DNA of 64,000 nucleotides from positions 2,153,368 to 2,217,367 of the forward strand of contig OY978100.1 of the NCBI GenBank assembly GCA_963854735.1. Reading direction: 5' to 3'. The position numbers and the translations under genes are program-made. How positions within the stretch are numbered: position 1 is the stretch's first letter; each line of letters begins with the position of its first letter. Below the pieces are notes generated by a model. That model worked only from the letters and a program-made list of their open reading frames with translations. It was not told the DNA's origin and ran no database searches. Shown here piece after piece: positions 44,089 to 54,860 of the stretch. The DNA is from Marvania coccoides. Its lineage: Eukaryota > Chlorophyta > Trebouxiophyceae > Chlorellales > Chlorellaceae.

Positions 44089-45083
44089 ATGCACGCCACG
44101 CAGCAGCAGTCTCAGACGCAGCGCCCACGGCATGGCGGGTGCCTGAAGTGTGGAGAGACGGGGCACTGGGCCAGGGACTGCCAGGCGCCGCGAGACAAAT
44201 GGCTGCCGCGCGACGCTGCTGCTGCAAACGCAGGTGGCAGCCTGCCAGACCAGCCCCCTGCTGGTGCTGAGGCCAACAACGAAAAGTGGGCGAACCCAAC
44301 GATATCAGTTTTGTTTTCCGTCGCATCCGTGTTGTTGTGGTCTTCTCCACAATTTTCCCACTCGTTCCCTCTTCCCTTTCCCGTTTCTGCAGCGCCCCCA
44401 CCCCGCAGGGCGCTGCGGCTGCCGCCAAGGAGAAGCACAAGCGCCCCAAGGTCACCTTTGAGCTGCTGAAGCGGAGCAACGGCCTGCCCGAGGTGTACCA
44501 CAACTTCCCCGACACTTTCAAGGACCAGTTTCGTGGGCGTGGGCACGAGGTGTCCGACCTCCGCCGCCTGCTTGAGATGTACAAGCGGTGGCAGGGGCGC
44601 ATCCACCCCCACGACTCGTTCGACCTCTTCATCACCAACGTGGAGAAGCTGTCCAGCAGCATGATTGTGCAGAAGGAGATCCAGGACATGCGCATGGACC
44701 TGGTGCAGGCGGCGGAGGAGGCAATGCGGCCGCCGGTGGTGGCCGCAGACGCTGTGGATGATGACGAGCAGGCACAAGAAGGGCCTGCGTCTGGAACCGA
44801 TCTGGACCTGGACGAGGAGCTGCTGGAGCTGGCGGCTGGTGGCGGTGGTGCGGGGGAGCAGCCCGACATGGCGGACGACGAGGAGCTGCTGGCGCTGGCG
44901 ATGGGAGGTGGCGGTGCAGAAGAGGCAGCAGCAAATGAGCCCAATGCGGTGGACGACGAGGAGCTGTTGGCGCTGGCGATGGAGGAGAGTCAGAAAGAAG
45001 AGGTGGCTGCTCCCCCCATTCTTCCAGCCACCCAAGCGCTGGTGGACGACGAGGAGCTGCTGGAGCTGGCAATGCAGGAGTGA
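44089..45083 (+). CDS. TIPIN: TIPIN/Swi3/Csm3 fork protection protein with CCHC knuckle
   Basis: TIPIN with Timeless forms the fork protection complex that stabilises replication forks. Exons 44089-44285 and 44393-45083 give 295 residues. A CCHC zinc knuckle, CLKCGETGHWARDC (Cys18, Cys21, His26, Cys31), is at the N-terminus, as in plant TIPIN. The Swi3 domain follows: RPKVTFELLKRSNGLPEVYH, FKDQFRGRGHEVSDLRRLLEMY, WQGRIHPHDSFDLFITNVEKL. The C-terminus has four spaced acidic repeats of the type DDEELLALAM; the third, DDEELLALAMEESQKEE, matches the ubiquitin-interacting motif consensus (acidic run, Ala, three residues, Ser). Confidence 0.93.
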
Positions 45084-45291
45084 GGAAGAAGAGGGACGGT
45101 GGTGCCGCGTGCGCCGCTTGCACTTGTGATGGCGTATTTTTTTAATTGTATTTTGTATTATGCAGACTTTAGCATTGCGTAGGAGCGAAAATTACGAAAC
45201 GGCATGTATAGAGCGGCAGAAGAAGAGTTTATTGACGTCTAGAATGAAAAAATCCATGTTATTTCTGTTTCTGCTCGGCAAAGAACATCAG

Positions 45292-45810
45292 TCAGTTTGT
45301 GCTCTGTTTCGAATCCATGTTGTACACGGTCTCTAGGAACCTGCAAAAGAAAAAGAACGTCATTAGAGCATGTATGTACGGCAAATATGCAGTTCTTTCT
45401 GCAACGTGTTGGGCACACACTCACTTGTTGTACAGATATCGCCCTGTGCGGTGGACCTCCACTCGGCGGTGGTCCGGCTTGTAGCGCCCCCGCTCCAAGC
45501 GGTATTTTAGCACCAGCCGCTGCACGACGTAGCTCTCTCCCTCTACGTCGATCTGGTCGCCATTGTGCGTGTTGGGCGGCAGCGGATGGATGCCCAGACT
45601 CTGAGGCGGTGGGCTGATGTCCTCAACCTCAAACAGGTCTGGCCTGCGAGCTTTCCGCTGGCGCCCGCTGCTGCTCTCCCCTGTCCCTCCCCCTCCCCCC
45701 TGAGCTGCTGCTGGCTTCTTGATGAGTGCAGTGCGTGGTCGCCTCGACGAGTCGAAAAAGTGTAGTAGGGAGCTGCCGCACCCAATAGAGCGCTGCTGCG
45801 GCAGGTTCAT
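45292..45810 (-). CDS. Small conserved-looking protein, unknown function
   Basis: Exons 45810-45425 and 45340-45292; the donor splits the codon before FLETVYN. From ATG 45810 the product is 144 residues, but the frame stays open about 35 codons further upstream without an ATG, so a 5' exon is possible. The C-terminal half looks like a folded domain: IDVEGESYVVQRLVLKYRL, GRYKPDHRRVEVHRTGRYL, NKFLETVYNMD. This resembles short plastid-type proteins of plants with a YVV---Y---GKY---R--V---GR pattern, but I cannot name the family. Confidence 0.6.
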
Positions 45811-46512
45811 TAAGTCAGTGTCGAGGCCCACGAGTGGCCCACGAGTGGCGGGGGGAATTGTCCGGATTTTTTTTATGGAGAAGAAAAAAACTTTCGAAAA
45901 AATAGAGCCTTGATACGCGCGCACGCAATTTTATGTGAAGGCCAAAAATTGATCTTTCAGCAGCAGGTGCATGGTTACATGGCGAACTATCAGTTTTAAC
46001 GCAAAAACTTGTACCTCTGTCCTGCCGCAGTGCGGTCGCCGTCCAATGTGACTTTTTTGGCATTTCCAAACATCCACTGCTACGGTATCTACACCATTGT
46101 ATTTATTTCTCTAGAGTTCCAGGCTGCAAAGGCCCAGTTTCAGTTTCAATTTCCACGCCAACCACCCTCGATTCCAACCGTCTTCTAGTTGCCCGGCACT
46201 GCCAGACCTCCTTGTTTTAATTGGTCTGAGCACGTGTTGTTTCTTTGTCAGTGCAGCCTCCTCGTTGGCTGTGGGGTCCTTGTGGCACATCATATTCTCC
46301 CGGTCGTTTTTGCTCGTTCCCCTGCTTTTTGAAGCACAGTCAGACCACATGTACGCCCACAATGTTTCCATGCCCCCCGTTGGTGGTAGCCGACCCCCCG
46401 TTGCTCTGTTGTTGGGTGGGAAAATTCAGGCCCCGCTGTAGCTCAACCCCACAGGCACCACGTTGGTTCTCTGTTGCTGTTGGCATTGAATCGCCCGTTT
46501 CAATCAAAAAGC
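45811..46512. other. Intergenic region between divergent genes
   Basis: About 700 bases. Includes a short direct duplication at 45824-45845 (GCCCACGAGTG twice). Presumed promoters of the flanking genes; no gene recognised. Confidence 0.45.
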
Positions 46513-47582
46513 ATGGCGTACGCCAAAAAGCGCGGCGACTGGAGCCACAGCAGGAACCTGTTGCCTTTTGCCTATGTTGTGTCGGTCACCGTCATTGTTG
46601 TCACCTTGAGCAGTCGGTTTCAAGCCATTTGTACACCTCCGGCTCTCCACCTGCCATTTGAGCTGCGACGCACCAAGGCCCTCTTAATTTCCTTCCACTA
46701 TGGCACTATCAACGATTTTCGGCACGTTGCAGACTCTCTAGATTTTGATTTGACGGTGTCCCGGTCGTTGACGGGCTACACCGTGACACGCGACGCTGCG
46801 CTGGAGGTGTGGGAGACGCTGGGCCCGCTGTACTGCAACGAGTACGACTGGATTGTGATTGCAGACACCGTGCCCGCCGGGGGGCGGCCCTTCTTCGAGG
46901 GGCTGGGGCTGAGCAAAGACGCACACCGGTCCTGCAAGGCCAGAGTCGTGCCCCTCATCACCAACCGCTACGATTTTGCCAACGAGTACGACGCCTCCTA
47001 CCACCGCGCTGTGCAGCGTGCAGTTGACGTTGGCGCAGTTTCTTTCCTTCAAAACAACCCGTACGAGGAGTATTACGCGCTGGCGCGACGGAGCGTGAAG
47101 CTAACGGGCATCCGGACCATCCGCCCCCACGGCATTCTCCCCCACAACGCTTCTTTCCACGCCTCCAGTAACGTTCCCGACGCCTCCCTCCCGGTGGTGG
47201 TGGACAAGTACGGCGGCCACGTGCTGGCAGAGTACATCCAGGAGGAGCTGGGAATCGACGTGGTCATGGTGGGGCGGTACTACGGCGGCCCTCGTGCTCT
47301 GGCGCGCTACAAGTGCATCATCCACATCCCGTACCAGGTCTCCATCATGGCGTTTTACGAAAACCTGGCGGCAGGCGCGGTGTACATGGTGCCCAGCAGC
47401 AATCTGCTGCTGAAGCTGGCGCGCAACACCACGTTTCAGTCGGTGGAGACGTTCAACAACAGCATCGCCAGCCTGTTCCCCGGCAACGGCGAGATCGTGG
47501 ACATGGAGCCGCCGGTGGAGCAGCAGCAGCATGGGGAGGACGACGTGGAAGATTACAGCGGGTACTACTACCAGCACGGCAT

Positions 47583-47621
<39 letters not shown>

Positions 47622-48270
47622 AGACGGCAGCTATTCTTCGCCCGCACCGAATGAAAAAAATCCGTATGATGCTGCTGCAGGGGCTGAAAGTAGTGGCGAT
47701 GGTGACGGCAGTGCTGTCGAGAATTATAATGCAAGGCGGCTTATGGAAGCAGCAGAGGATGCAGCGGAAGAAGCGTCTTCATCGACCTCTGCACCACCAC
47801 CGCCTGCAGCCGAGAGGAGGCGGCGGTCAGAACATCACCGGCACAATCGCGTCGACAACGACGATCGTCAGCATGGCGGAGGAGGAGAAGGAGGGGGCGA
47901 CGATGCCTACCACTATCCCTCGGAGGTGGAGGCGCAGCTGGCGGCGCAGCGAGAGAGGGAGGCGACAGAGGCGCAGTTCTACATGCCAGAGGCTCGCCAG
48001 CGACCGTTTGAGCAGGTGGACAGGCGGTTCCCGTGGCATCTGACCGAGTGGTATGGCGATTACTTTTCGGAGCTGGTGCTCAAGTTTGACAGCTGGGAAG
48101 AGCTGCGCGAGCTGCTGAAGACGGTGGACTTTGAGAAGCAGCGCCGCAAGGTGCGGGCTTTTATGAAGAAGCACCAGAACGACACGATGCACCAGTGGGC
48201 TGAGTTCTTTGGGGTGAATCTGCCGCTGCAGCCCCGCCGACACGCTTACTCATCTTCTTCTTCTTCTTGA
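46513..48270 (+). CDS. Type II membrane protein, glycosyltransferase-like
   Basis: Single exon, 585 residues. Basic N-terminus (MAYAKKRGDWSHSRN), one membrane helix (FAYVVSVTVIVVTLSSRF) and a large lumenal domain, the layout of Golgi enzymes. Domain landmarks: LISFHYGTINDF, EYDWIVIADTVP, LITNRYDFANEYD, FLQNNPYEEYYA, IRPHGILP, ELGIDVVMVGRYYGG, LARYKCIIHIPYQVSIMAFYENLAAGAVYMVPSS. The last block resembles the nucleotide-sugar end of GT-B enzymes, in the style of exostosin or oomycete/fungal putative transferases. A low-complexity insert with ten consecutive Ser (47586-47615), acidic and Ser/Asp-rich residues splits it from the C-terminal part (RRFPWHLTEWYGDYFSELVLKFDSWEEL). Activity not provable here. 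Confidence 0.65.
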
Positions 48271-48300
48271 CCGGCGGTGCCATTTTAATCTTAAAGACAT

Positions 48301-48330
48301 ATTTATTTATTTATTTATTTATTTATTTAT
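48301..48330. repeat. (ATTT)n microsatellite
   Basis: About seven ATTT units in the 3' flank of the glycosyltransferase-like gene. Confidence 0.9.
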
Positions 48331-48480
48331 TGGTATTACAAATTCTTTTTCTAATAATTAACGTATTCAACGTAAGGAGGGGCTGATTGAGGTTGAGAAC
48401 TGCCGCCGATCGACCTCACAGGGGCAGTGCTGCTATATCCGGTTGAAAACGACCAATAACCAAACCGCATGCGGTGCGCA

Positions 48481-49859
48481 TCAAAGCAGCTCCTCAAAGT
48501 ACTGGGTGTCATCAGAGCTGAATTGTTGGCACAGCTGAACGTAATCGACCAAATAGGGGCGGCAGTCCAGAGATAGCCGGGTGACTTGGGGAACCGTCAA
48601 AATGCACGCAGCGTCACTTGCCAAAAGTGCGTATGCCTGGGTCACGCGAGACGCGACCCTCTCCAAGGCTGCGACTGCATCGGTAGCCGCAATCAGCGGC
48701 TAAAAATGGAAACAATAATTGGTTGGATTAACATTTTGAATTTAAATTAATGACTGGGGTGGGAGTGAAAAAAATATATCAACACACCTCTGCCTGCAGC
48801 CCGCCTCCACCACCTTCTCTGGACTCAGCCGACTGAAAAGATGCCGAGGGCGCCGCCATGCCGCCTTCCTCCCTTGCCGCATCAACCGAGCATCGAAACG
48901 CAGCAAGGGCAGCGCGCAGCGCCCTAGCCTGCCTCGTCGAAATCTCGAAACTCTGCGCCATCATTGCCTGCTTTGCTCGAAACGCCGCTGCCTCTGGAGT
49001 CCCGGTCGGGGGCTGCATTGCTTTTACCAGGTTGAAGTGCAGCTCTGCCGCGCATTCCGCCAAAAACAATGTCACTTTTTTCTGCAAACAGCAAGGTGCG
49101 CGACTCGATTTTACGACCGACTGCTGGAGCAAAATTTCTTTTCGAAAATGGAACGACAAGGCGGGCTACTCACCCGGGCGCCAAGAGCAGTGGCCAGAAC
49201 CAGCTCGGTTTGCGGACGCGACGAGGGGCTGGCATCCCACTGCAGATTGATTAATACGAGGACTGTGTGAGAGGATGGCAGGATTCTTGAACACACGCAG
49301 GGGGGCTCACCATTTTCAAGCAATCATGCATGCGCTCGAGATACACTTTATCGCTGGCGACAATAAACTCTCTTGGCATGAAGGCGTACTGCCTGCAATG
49401 TGTTCTGGGCGAGGGGTGGCATGAGCGACGACACCCGGGTTTCTTTCTTGTGCAGTACGAATTAATAACACTAAAACCAGAAACAGAACAACACACTTGC
49501 CTAAACACCGTGTCAGGGACTGCAACCTGCCTGCCACTGAACACCATTGACACCAGAGAGTCTAGCTGCGAGAGAGCGGAAGAGCCCAGCACTCGCACGT
49601 CCGACAAAGGATCGGTGGCAGGCGAGTACAGGCAGGTCATCGAGGCCGCAGCTGCCAAGCACGAAGCCTCAAAGTTGAGCTCCTCCAGAGCGAGTTGGGC
49701 ATCTCTCAGCGCTTGATTTTCGACAGCCAGCGCCGCCAACGCCTCTTTAGTTCTGGCGATGGCCTCCTGCGTTGCCTGGGCCTTTTGACTCAGTTTCTCG
49801 CGGTACCGAGCCTGCGCCTCTCGCTGGTAGACATACTTTTTCTTCTGCTCGGAGGGCAT
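48481..49859 (-). CDS. bZIP-like protein, tandem copy 1
   Basis: Five exons, 49859-49501, 49392-49311, 49239-49174, 49081-48788 and 48699-48481, give 339 residues. The N-terminus reads like a bZIP: basic YQREAQARYREKLSQK, then heptads through LAALAVENQALRDAQLALEEL. The near-invariant Asn of bZIP basic regions is Gln. After it: DSLVSMVFSGRQVAVPDTVFRQY, KVYLERMHDCLKM, WDASPSSR, LFLAECAAELHFNLVKAMQPPTGTPEA, AALAAFRCSVDAAREEGG, and the end QVTRLSLDCRPYLVDYVQLCQQF. The first intron starts GCAAGT; the alternative GT donor two bases further gives the same protein length, but comparison with copy 2 favours GC-AG. Copy 2 lies immediately upstream in the same orientation. Confidence 0.8.
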
Positions 49860-49867
49860 TTATTATA

Positions 49868-49901
<34 letters not shown>

Positions 49902-50392
49902 TTCCCTTCGTCTTCGCGACAGTGAATTTGCGTCTGTGGGCCCACCGACAGTTAACAACCCGGGCCCAAACTGTGAACAAATGGAGCAATACTCTGATTG
50001 AAAAAAAAAATGAGAAAAACAAATAAAAAATTAAATCCTTTAGGGATTTATAGATCTATAAATAACAATATTCTGTTCGATTCGAGGAGCGCGTTGTCCT
50101 TGGCTTCAAATTGGAATTGGAGTAATTTTTTGAGAGGCATCAATAAGCCTCCAATAGCAAGAGGAGGCTCGGCATATATTGAGAGAAAACCCCTCTGGTG
50201 TCCGACTCTAAAGTCGCGCTGTAGTCCATCCACCAGTAGGCAACGTAGTCTTCTAGCGAAGACGGGGTGTTGAATTTTCGATCACTCTGGCCCAACATAT
50301 TAAATCTGATGATTTAAATACGTGCGGCGGTAGCCTCCTGGCTTCAGCTTAAACCCTTCCGCTTCATAACGACACCATGGTGCATACAGCAG
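49860..50392. repeat. Intergenic gap with (TA)n and T20 tracts
   Basis: Between the tandem bZIP-like copies. It begins three bases before the copy 1 ATG with an alternating TA tract (49863-49883) followed by T20 (49884-49903), then AT-rich sequence without a gene. The homopolymers sit in the copy 1 5' UTR or core promoter. Confidence 0.7.
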
Positions 50393-51967
50393 TCAAAGCT
50401 CCTGAACGGCGTAGCACGCTGCACCCTCTGTGCTGTCCGTATCAAACTCAAACTGCTCACAGAGCTGGACATGGTCTATGTAGAAGGGTCGGCAGCCGAG
50501 GACGAGCCGCGTGATTTGTGGTGGCGTCATGACAAACGCTACTGTGTTTGAAAACATCACGTACGCTCTCGTAATAGCAGCGGTGAGGTTCCCCGAGGCT
50601 GCCGCGGTATCTGCAGCTGCAAGGAGCCGCTGCATCCGAGGAATGAGGAAAGATAAGCCGTATTCGAGTACCGTAAATGTGGTGGTAGACACACGGTTTG
50701 CATGCAAAATGATAGGTCAAGAAGACGAGCTTAATTACCATAGGAGTAGAGAATATTGGGCGTGTGAGAAAAAATGAATGTGAAAAGAATGAACGAAAAC
50801 CCCACCTGTGCCTGTGCTTGAAATCCTTCCTCGCATGATCCTGGTGACGACTGTGCCGTAGCGGCCATGCCACCTTCCTTCCTTGCCGCGTCAACCGCGG
50901 ATCGAAACGCAGCAAGGGCGTCCCGAAACCCTCGCACCTGGCGCTGCGAAATTTGAAGGCCGCGCGCAATAGCTGCTTGCTTTGCACTGAATTGCTTTGC
51001 TGCTGGGGTCCCGGGCGTTGGCTGCATCGCCTTTATCAGGCTGAAGTGCAGGCCTGCCGCGTGTTCAGCGAGGAAGAACGTCATTTTTTTCTGCTCGGTA
51101 AAGTTGGTTTGAGATACGTGAGCATCGGTGTCGCCCCGTGATGTCATAAAGCGCCACGGGCACAAGAACACTCAACTCACCCTGGCTTCCAGAGCAGTAA
51201 AAAGAATCGTTTCATTGCGTGCTCGGGACAAAGGGCTGGCAGCATCCCACTGCGCACAATGAAGAGAGACGAAGTTTGTTAGAGGCATGCTGTTGAATTT
51301 TTCAAGTTGGTTTGGCAACGCAGAAACTTGCCATGGAGAGGCAAGTTGCAATCCGCTGCATGAACGCCTCGTCGCCGGCAAGAATAAACGACGTGGGCAT
51401 GGACACATACTGCCTGCATTACATGTAAAGATGAAGGACATCAAGCAAAGAAACGAACAAAGATGAGAGCCACTAGTGCGCTGTTGAGAAGATCTTCCTT
51501 ATGAAAAGATCTTATGCCAATACTATTCCGAGATAGGGGCATTGTGTTCGGGTGACACGCTAACCAATAACCACTAGTTACCTAAAGAGTGCGTCTGGAA
51601 TGTCAACTTGGTTGCCGCTAAACACCATGGACATCAAAAAGTCACACCGTTCTACCGTTGCGGAAGGTCCCAGCGCGTGAACATCATGCAGCGGGTCGCT
51701 GCCAGGCCCCAGGAGGTACACGCCTGCTCTCGCAGCTGCAGCGCCAAGGCATGAGGCCTCCACGTTGAGCATCTCCAGGGCGTGCTGGATGTCCCGCAGC
51801 GCTCTATTCTCGGCAGCAAGCGTGGCGATTGCCGCGGCGGCCCGGGCGATGGCCTCTTCTGTGGCCTTTGCTTTCTGTCGCTTCCGCTCCAAATAGCGCA
51901 TCTGGACGTCCCTTCTGTACATAGATTGCTTTCCCTTGCCAGGGGACTTGGAGTCTGTTGTCGGCAT
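50393..51967 (-). CDS. bZIP-like protein, tandem copy 2
   Basis: Five exons, 51967-51582, 51413-51332, 51249-51181, 51090-50806 and 50629-50393, give 352 residues; every intron position matches copy 1. N-terminus: YRRDVQMRYLERKRQKAKA then IATLAAENRALRDIQHALEML. The basic-region Asn is Arg here. Shared blocks: VFSGNQVDIPDALFRQY, FMQRIATCLSM, WDAASPLSRAR, FFLAEHAAGLHFSLIKAMQPTPGTPAA, ALAAFRSAVDAARKEGGMAA, PPQITRLVLGCRPFYIDHVQLCEQF. Intron 2 begins GCAAGT where copy 1 has GTGAGC. The two proteins are clearly diverged, so the duplication is not recent. Likely transcription factors, by inference. Confidence 0.8.
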
Positions 51968-52624
51968 TGGCTTCAAAACTGATCTGCGCTTAAGCTTGCA
52001 TTTATAGTTAAAAAAAAAAAAAAACGAATTTCAATTTGAAATATTGAACAACACTCCTGGCAGCTTGCTTAAAATATGCACACCTCTTGAATAATAGATT
52101 ATAGATAGAGCACAATTTCACGCAGCGGAGGAATCGTTCTCCTTGTAGAAAAAGGAAACCCAGTTTCAAACTCGTGCGACAGGTGGAGCAGGGAAGAACC
52201 ACCACGGCGTGCTCTGTGCGTACATATTTGAGAGTCCAAAGTGTACGACTGTCGGGCTTTACAGATATACACATTTTTTCTGGCGTAGATGTATACATAT
52301 GTGTGTGTGTGTGTGTACATATATTTTGATATTTTGAACTCGGCTGCGCTGCACAGAGGCATCAGAGCGCTGCGAGAGCGCTAGGCTGGGCTTCTGTGGC
52401 GCAGTGGCAATTCTGGAATTTGGTGCCGGCGCCGGCGCTTTCCAATGTTTGTGTGTGTATTCCAATCTTTTTTGCGACTGTAGGGGGGTGCGGCTGTGCG
52501 GTAGGCACCTGATGCCGCAAATCCAGCACCCTGGCGCTCGAGTAGCAAACATTGGAAAGCGGGTTTATGCAAAGCTGTTTTGGACTCCAAAATGTGATGA
52601 AGCCGTGAAATTATTTTGATTGAG
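51968..52624. other. Gap between the bZIP-like gene and the Ku70 remnant
   Basis: About 650 bases, with A-run 52008-52023 and a (TG)8 tract at 52301-52316. The part from 52380 to 52600 is GC-richer and could hold a decayed last exon of the Ku70 gene, but nothing recognisable remains. Confidence 0.4.
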
Positions 52625-52707
52625 GTGCGCACCGTGACGGAGGGCATCGTGGCGAGGAGGGACTGGTAGGCGTCGCGCAGCTTTGGGAACGCAAACAACA
52701 TTGTGGG

Positions 52708-52897
52708 AACTCCTGTATGAGGCAGCACAAGTTGGTTGGTTGGGTGGAGATCGACGAGCAGAACGACGGCCTCTTTCAGCGCACCAGCATCCTGCACGTG
52801 TGAGTGGAACAAAAAAAATCGCAAGCGGAGCGCCCTCTCACTTTTTCAATGCCGAGCTCGTCATACTCGTCGTGCAGGAAATCTTCGCTGCTGCACC
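52708..52897. repeat. Duplicated copy of Ku70 exon 1, intron 1 and start of exon 2
   Basis: Positions 52747-52897 match 54462-54617 with few differences, including intron sequence, minus a 17-base gap in the intron. On the minus strand it again encodes EDFLHDE-DELG-EK, a splice donor and GALKEAVVLLVDLHP. A further piece, 52708-52731, matches 54338-54361 (23 of 24 bases), with about 90 bases deleted between the two blocks. Since introns are included, it was copied as DNA, not from mRNA. Confidence 0.9.
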
Positions 52898-54337
52898 CCC
52901 GTCCACCCAATGTCCTGCTCGGGGCGACGGAGGTCGTCCATAAAGGGCAGGTAGACGAGGTTGACACCGGGGGGCTGCACCTGGGCCCCTGTGTCGCCCA
53001 CCACCACCTCCTGCTGCGCCACAGCAGCCACCAGGCGGGGCTCGGCAGATGGATTGCGCACCAGCAGACAGACCGCCATTTTATCGCGGTCCAGCAGGGC
53101 GTCGCGCCACAAACGCCTTCACACTGCCGTGAACGCTCTTTTCGTCGGGGTACACAAACGAGGGCTCCCGCACCTGGTGCGCAGAGGAAAGGGCGGAGGT
53201 GGGGAGGAACCCCAGAAGGTGGATGCCCTTGGGGAGGGGGTACTTGATCTCTTTGATCTCGTCGGGGCCAAAAACCACGCGAGGGAAGCGCTGCTCCTTG
53301 GCCGCGTCAGCCTCCTTCACGGCAGGGTAGACCAGCCGCGGCCTCTGCTTCTCATCCAGCTCCCCCCCCGTCCGCTTATCTACCACCACCCTCTCGGTCA
53401 GCAGGCGCGTGTTGGTTTGGGCGTCCAGCAGGGTGGCGTTCCCCCGTGTCGACGGCCACGCAGGCTTGACGGTGGCGTACAGCTTCACCCCCATGACGAT
53501 GCCGCCAGGACCCAGGGTCCAGTTGATGCGCGTGAGGGCGCGCTTGCGCAGGGCCCGCATGCGCACCACGTTGACCATGGTCTGTGGGCAAGAAAGCCAA
53601 GAGTAGTTTAATTGAATGACATGGACGATTGACTGTGAAGTCAATAGAGCAGCAACAGCCTCACCTCCACGCTGATGACCTTCTGTTCATCATCATCGTC
53701 TTCCACGCTGTATGCCCCTCCCTCCGCAGCCGCAGGCGTGGTTGGGACAGCCATAGAGGACGACGGCTGCTTCTCTGGCCCAGGGGAGAAAGAAGACAGC
53801 CTGGCGGCTGCGCGATCCAGCAGGGGCCCCCAAAACCGGGGCAGGTCGAAAGATTCTTCCGGCCCCTTGAGCGCCGCCAGCTGCAGCCTGATGCCCACAT
53901 CCGCCATGATCTCAGCCCGAGTGCCGGCGCTACCCAGCTGCTCGCCCTGGGGGCCCTGGTCGCGCGTGAACACAATCACGCGCTGGATCAGTCGGGGCGC
54001 ATCTTTCTTGGAATGCGCATCCACCCCCGGCAGCATGGTTTGGGCCACCTGCAGCGCCTCCTCCACGCGGCGCTGGAAGGTTGCCGGGTCGGCGGAACCA
54101 ACGCCCACGCGGCGCAGCACCTCGTCCTGATGAAGGCGCCGCAGGGAGATGATGCGGGTGATGTCGGGCGGGGCACGGGCCTGCTCGACCCTGATGCCCT
54201 CCATGTTGTTTTGATTGGCGGTGCTGCCAGAGTTGAAAAAGGCGATGCCCACCTCGTCGATGCCCCCCTGAATTGCCTTGGCGCGCACCATGGAAGCTGC
54301 TACTTTGAAGGAAACCTCCAGCCAGGTGAGGTCCTTG

Positions 54338-54617
54338 AACTCCTGTATGAGGCAGTACAAGAGGTTGTGAAGATGGTTGTGAAGACGGCTGGCGCGGATT
54401 TGTTTTATAAACGGTCTCACATCGTCTGAAATGGTGCAAACGCCCAGCATATCCGGGTGGAGATCGATGAGCAGAACGACGGCCTCTTTCAGCGCACCAG
54501 TCTCCTGCACGAAACCGCAGAAGATTTACAAGTGGGACAAAAAAAATCGCAAGCAGAGCGCCCTCTCACATTTTCCATGCCGAGCTCGTCATCCTCGTCG
54601 TGCAGGAAGTCTTCGCT
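54338..54617. repeat. Source copy of the Ku70 5' duplication
   Basis: The intact exon 1/intron 1/exon 2 start of the Ku70 gene; partner of the duplicated block at 52708-52897, in the same orientation and about 1.7 kb away. Confidence 0.9.
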
Positions 54618-54860
54618 GAAGACGTCCATACCTTTTTTGACTGCTGCTTGAAACAAAAAAAATGATCATAGACTTGTTGAAAAATACGAACAAAGATTGT
54701 GCTCTATGGGCATTGTTTTATCGCGTTTAAAAAATAAAAGGAAATGAACTGAGTTGCAGCGAATTATTTTCACAGGAAGGAAAAGAGAGGGGGTCAACGT
54801 CCCCGAAAAGTCGCATTCGCTGGCTCTCTCCCCATTCATGCTTATTACTAGTATTACACA

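Larger units (their letters stand above)
52625..54629 (-). pseudogene. KU70: Ku70 (XRCC6) homologue, apparently disrupted
   Basis: Ku70/Ku80 binds DNA ends in non-homologous joining and guards telomeres. Exons 54629-54570, 54504-53665 and 53581 onward. The vWA domain starts ALKEAVVLLIDLHPDM and runs through VRAKAIQGGIDEVGIAFFNSG, NMEGIRVEQARAPPDITRI and RVIVFTRDQGPQGEQ. The core follows: RALRKRALTRINWTLGPGGIVMGVKLYATVKP, GPDEIKEIKYPLPKGIHLLGFLP, EPSFVYPDEKSVHGSVKAF. Near 53115 the frame breaks: the next family residues (LWRDALLDRDKMAVCLLVRN, VNLVYLPFMDD) are in another frame. After PEQDIG (about 52920) a copy of the gene's own exon 1/intron 1/exon 2 begins, and a short core-like remnant (FPKLRDAYQSLLA) appears at about 52640-52690. 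The linker and SAP domain are not seen. Confidence 0.8.

Noticed and set aside
52625..52930. A separate second Ku70-like gene
   Set aside because: Only the exon 1 and exon 2 start are present, with an internal deletion and no start codon; it is a duplicated fragment.
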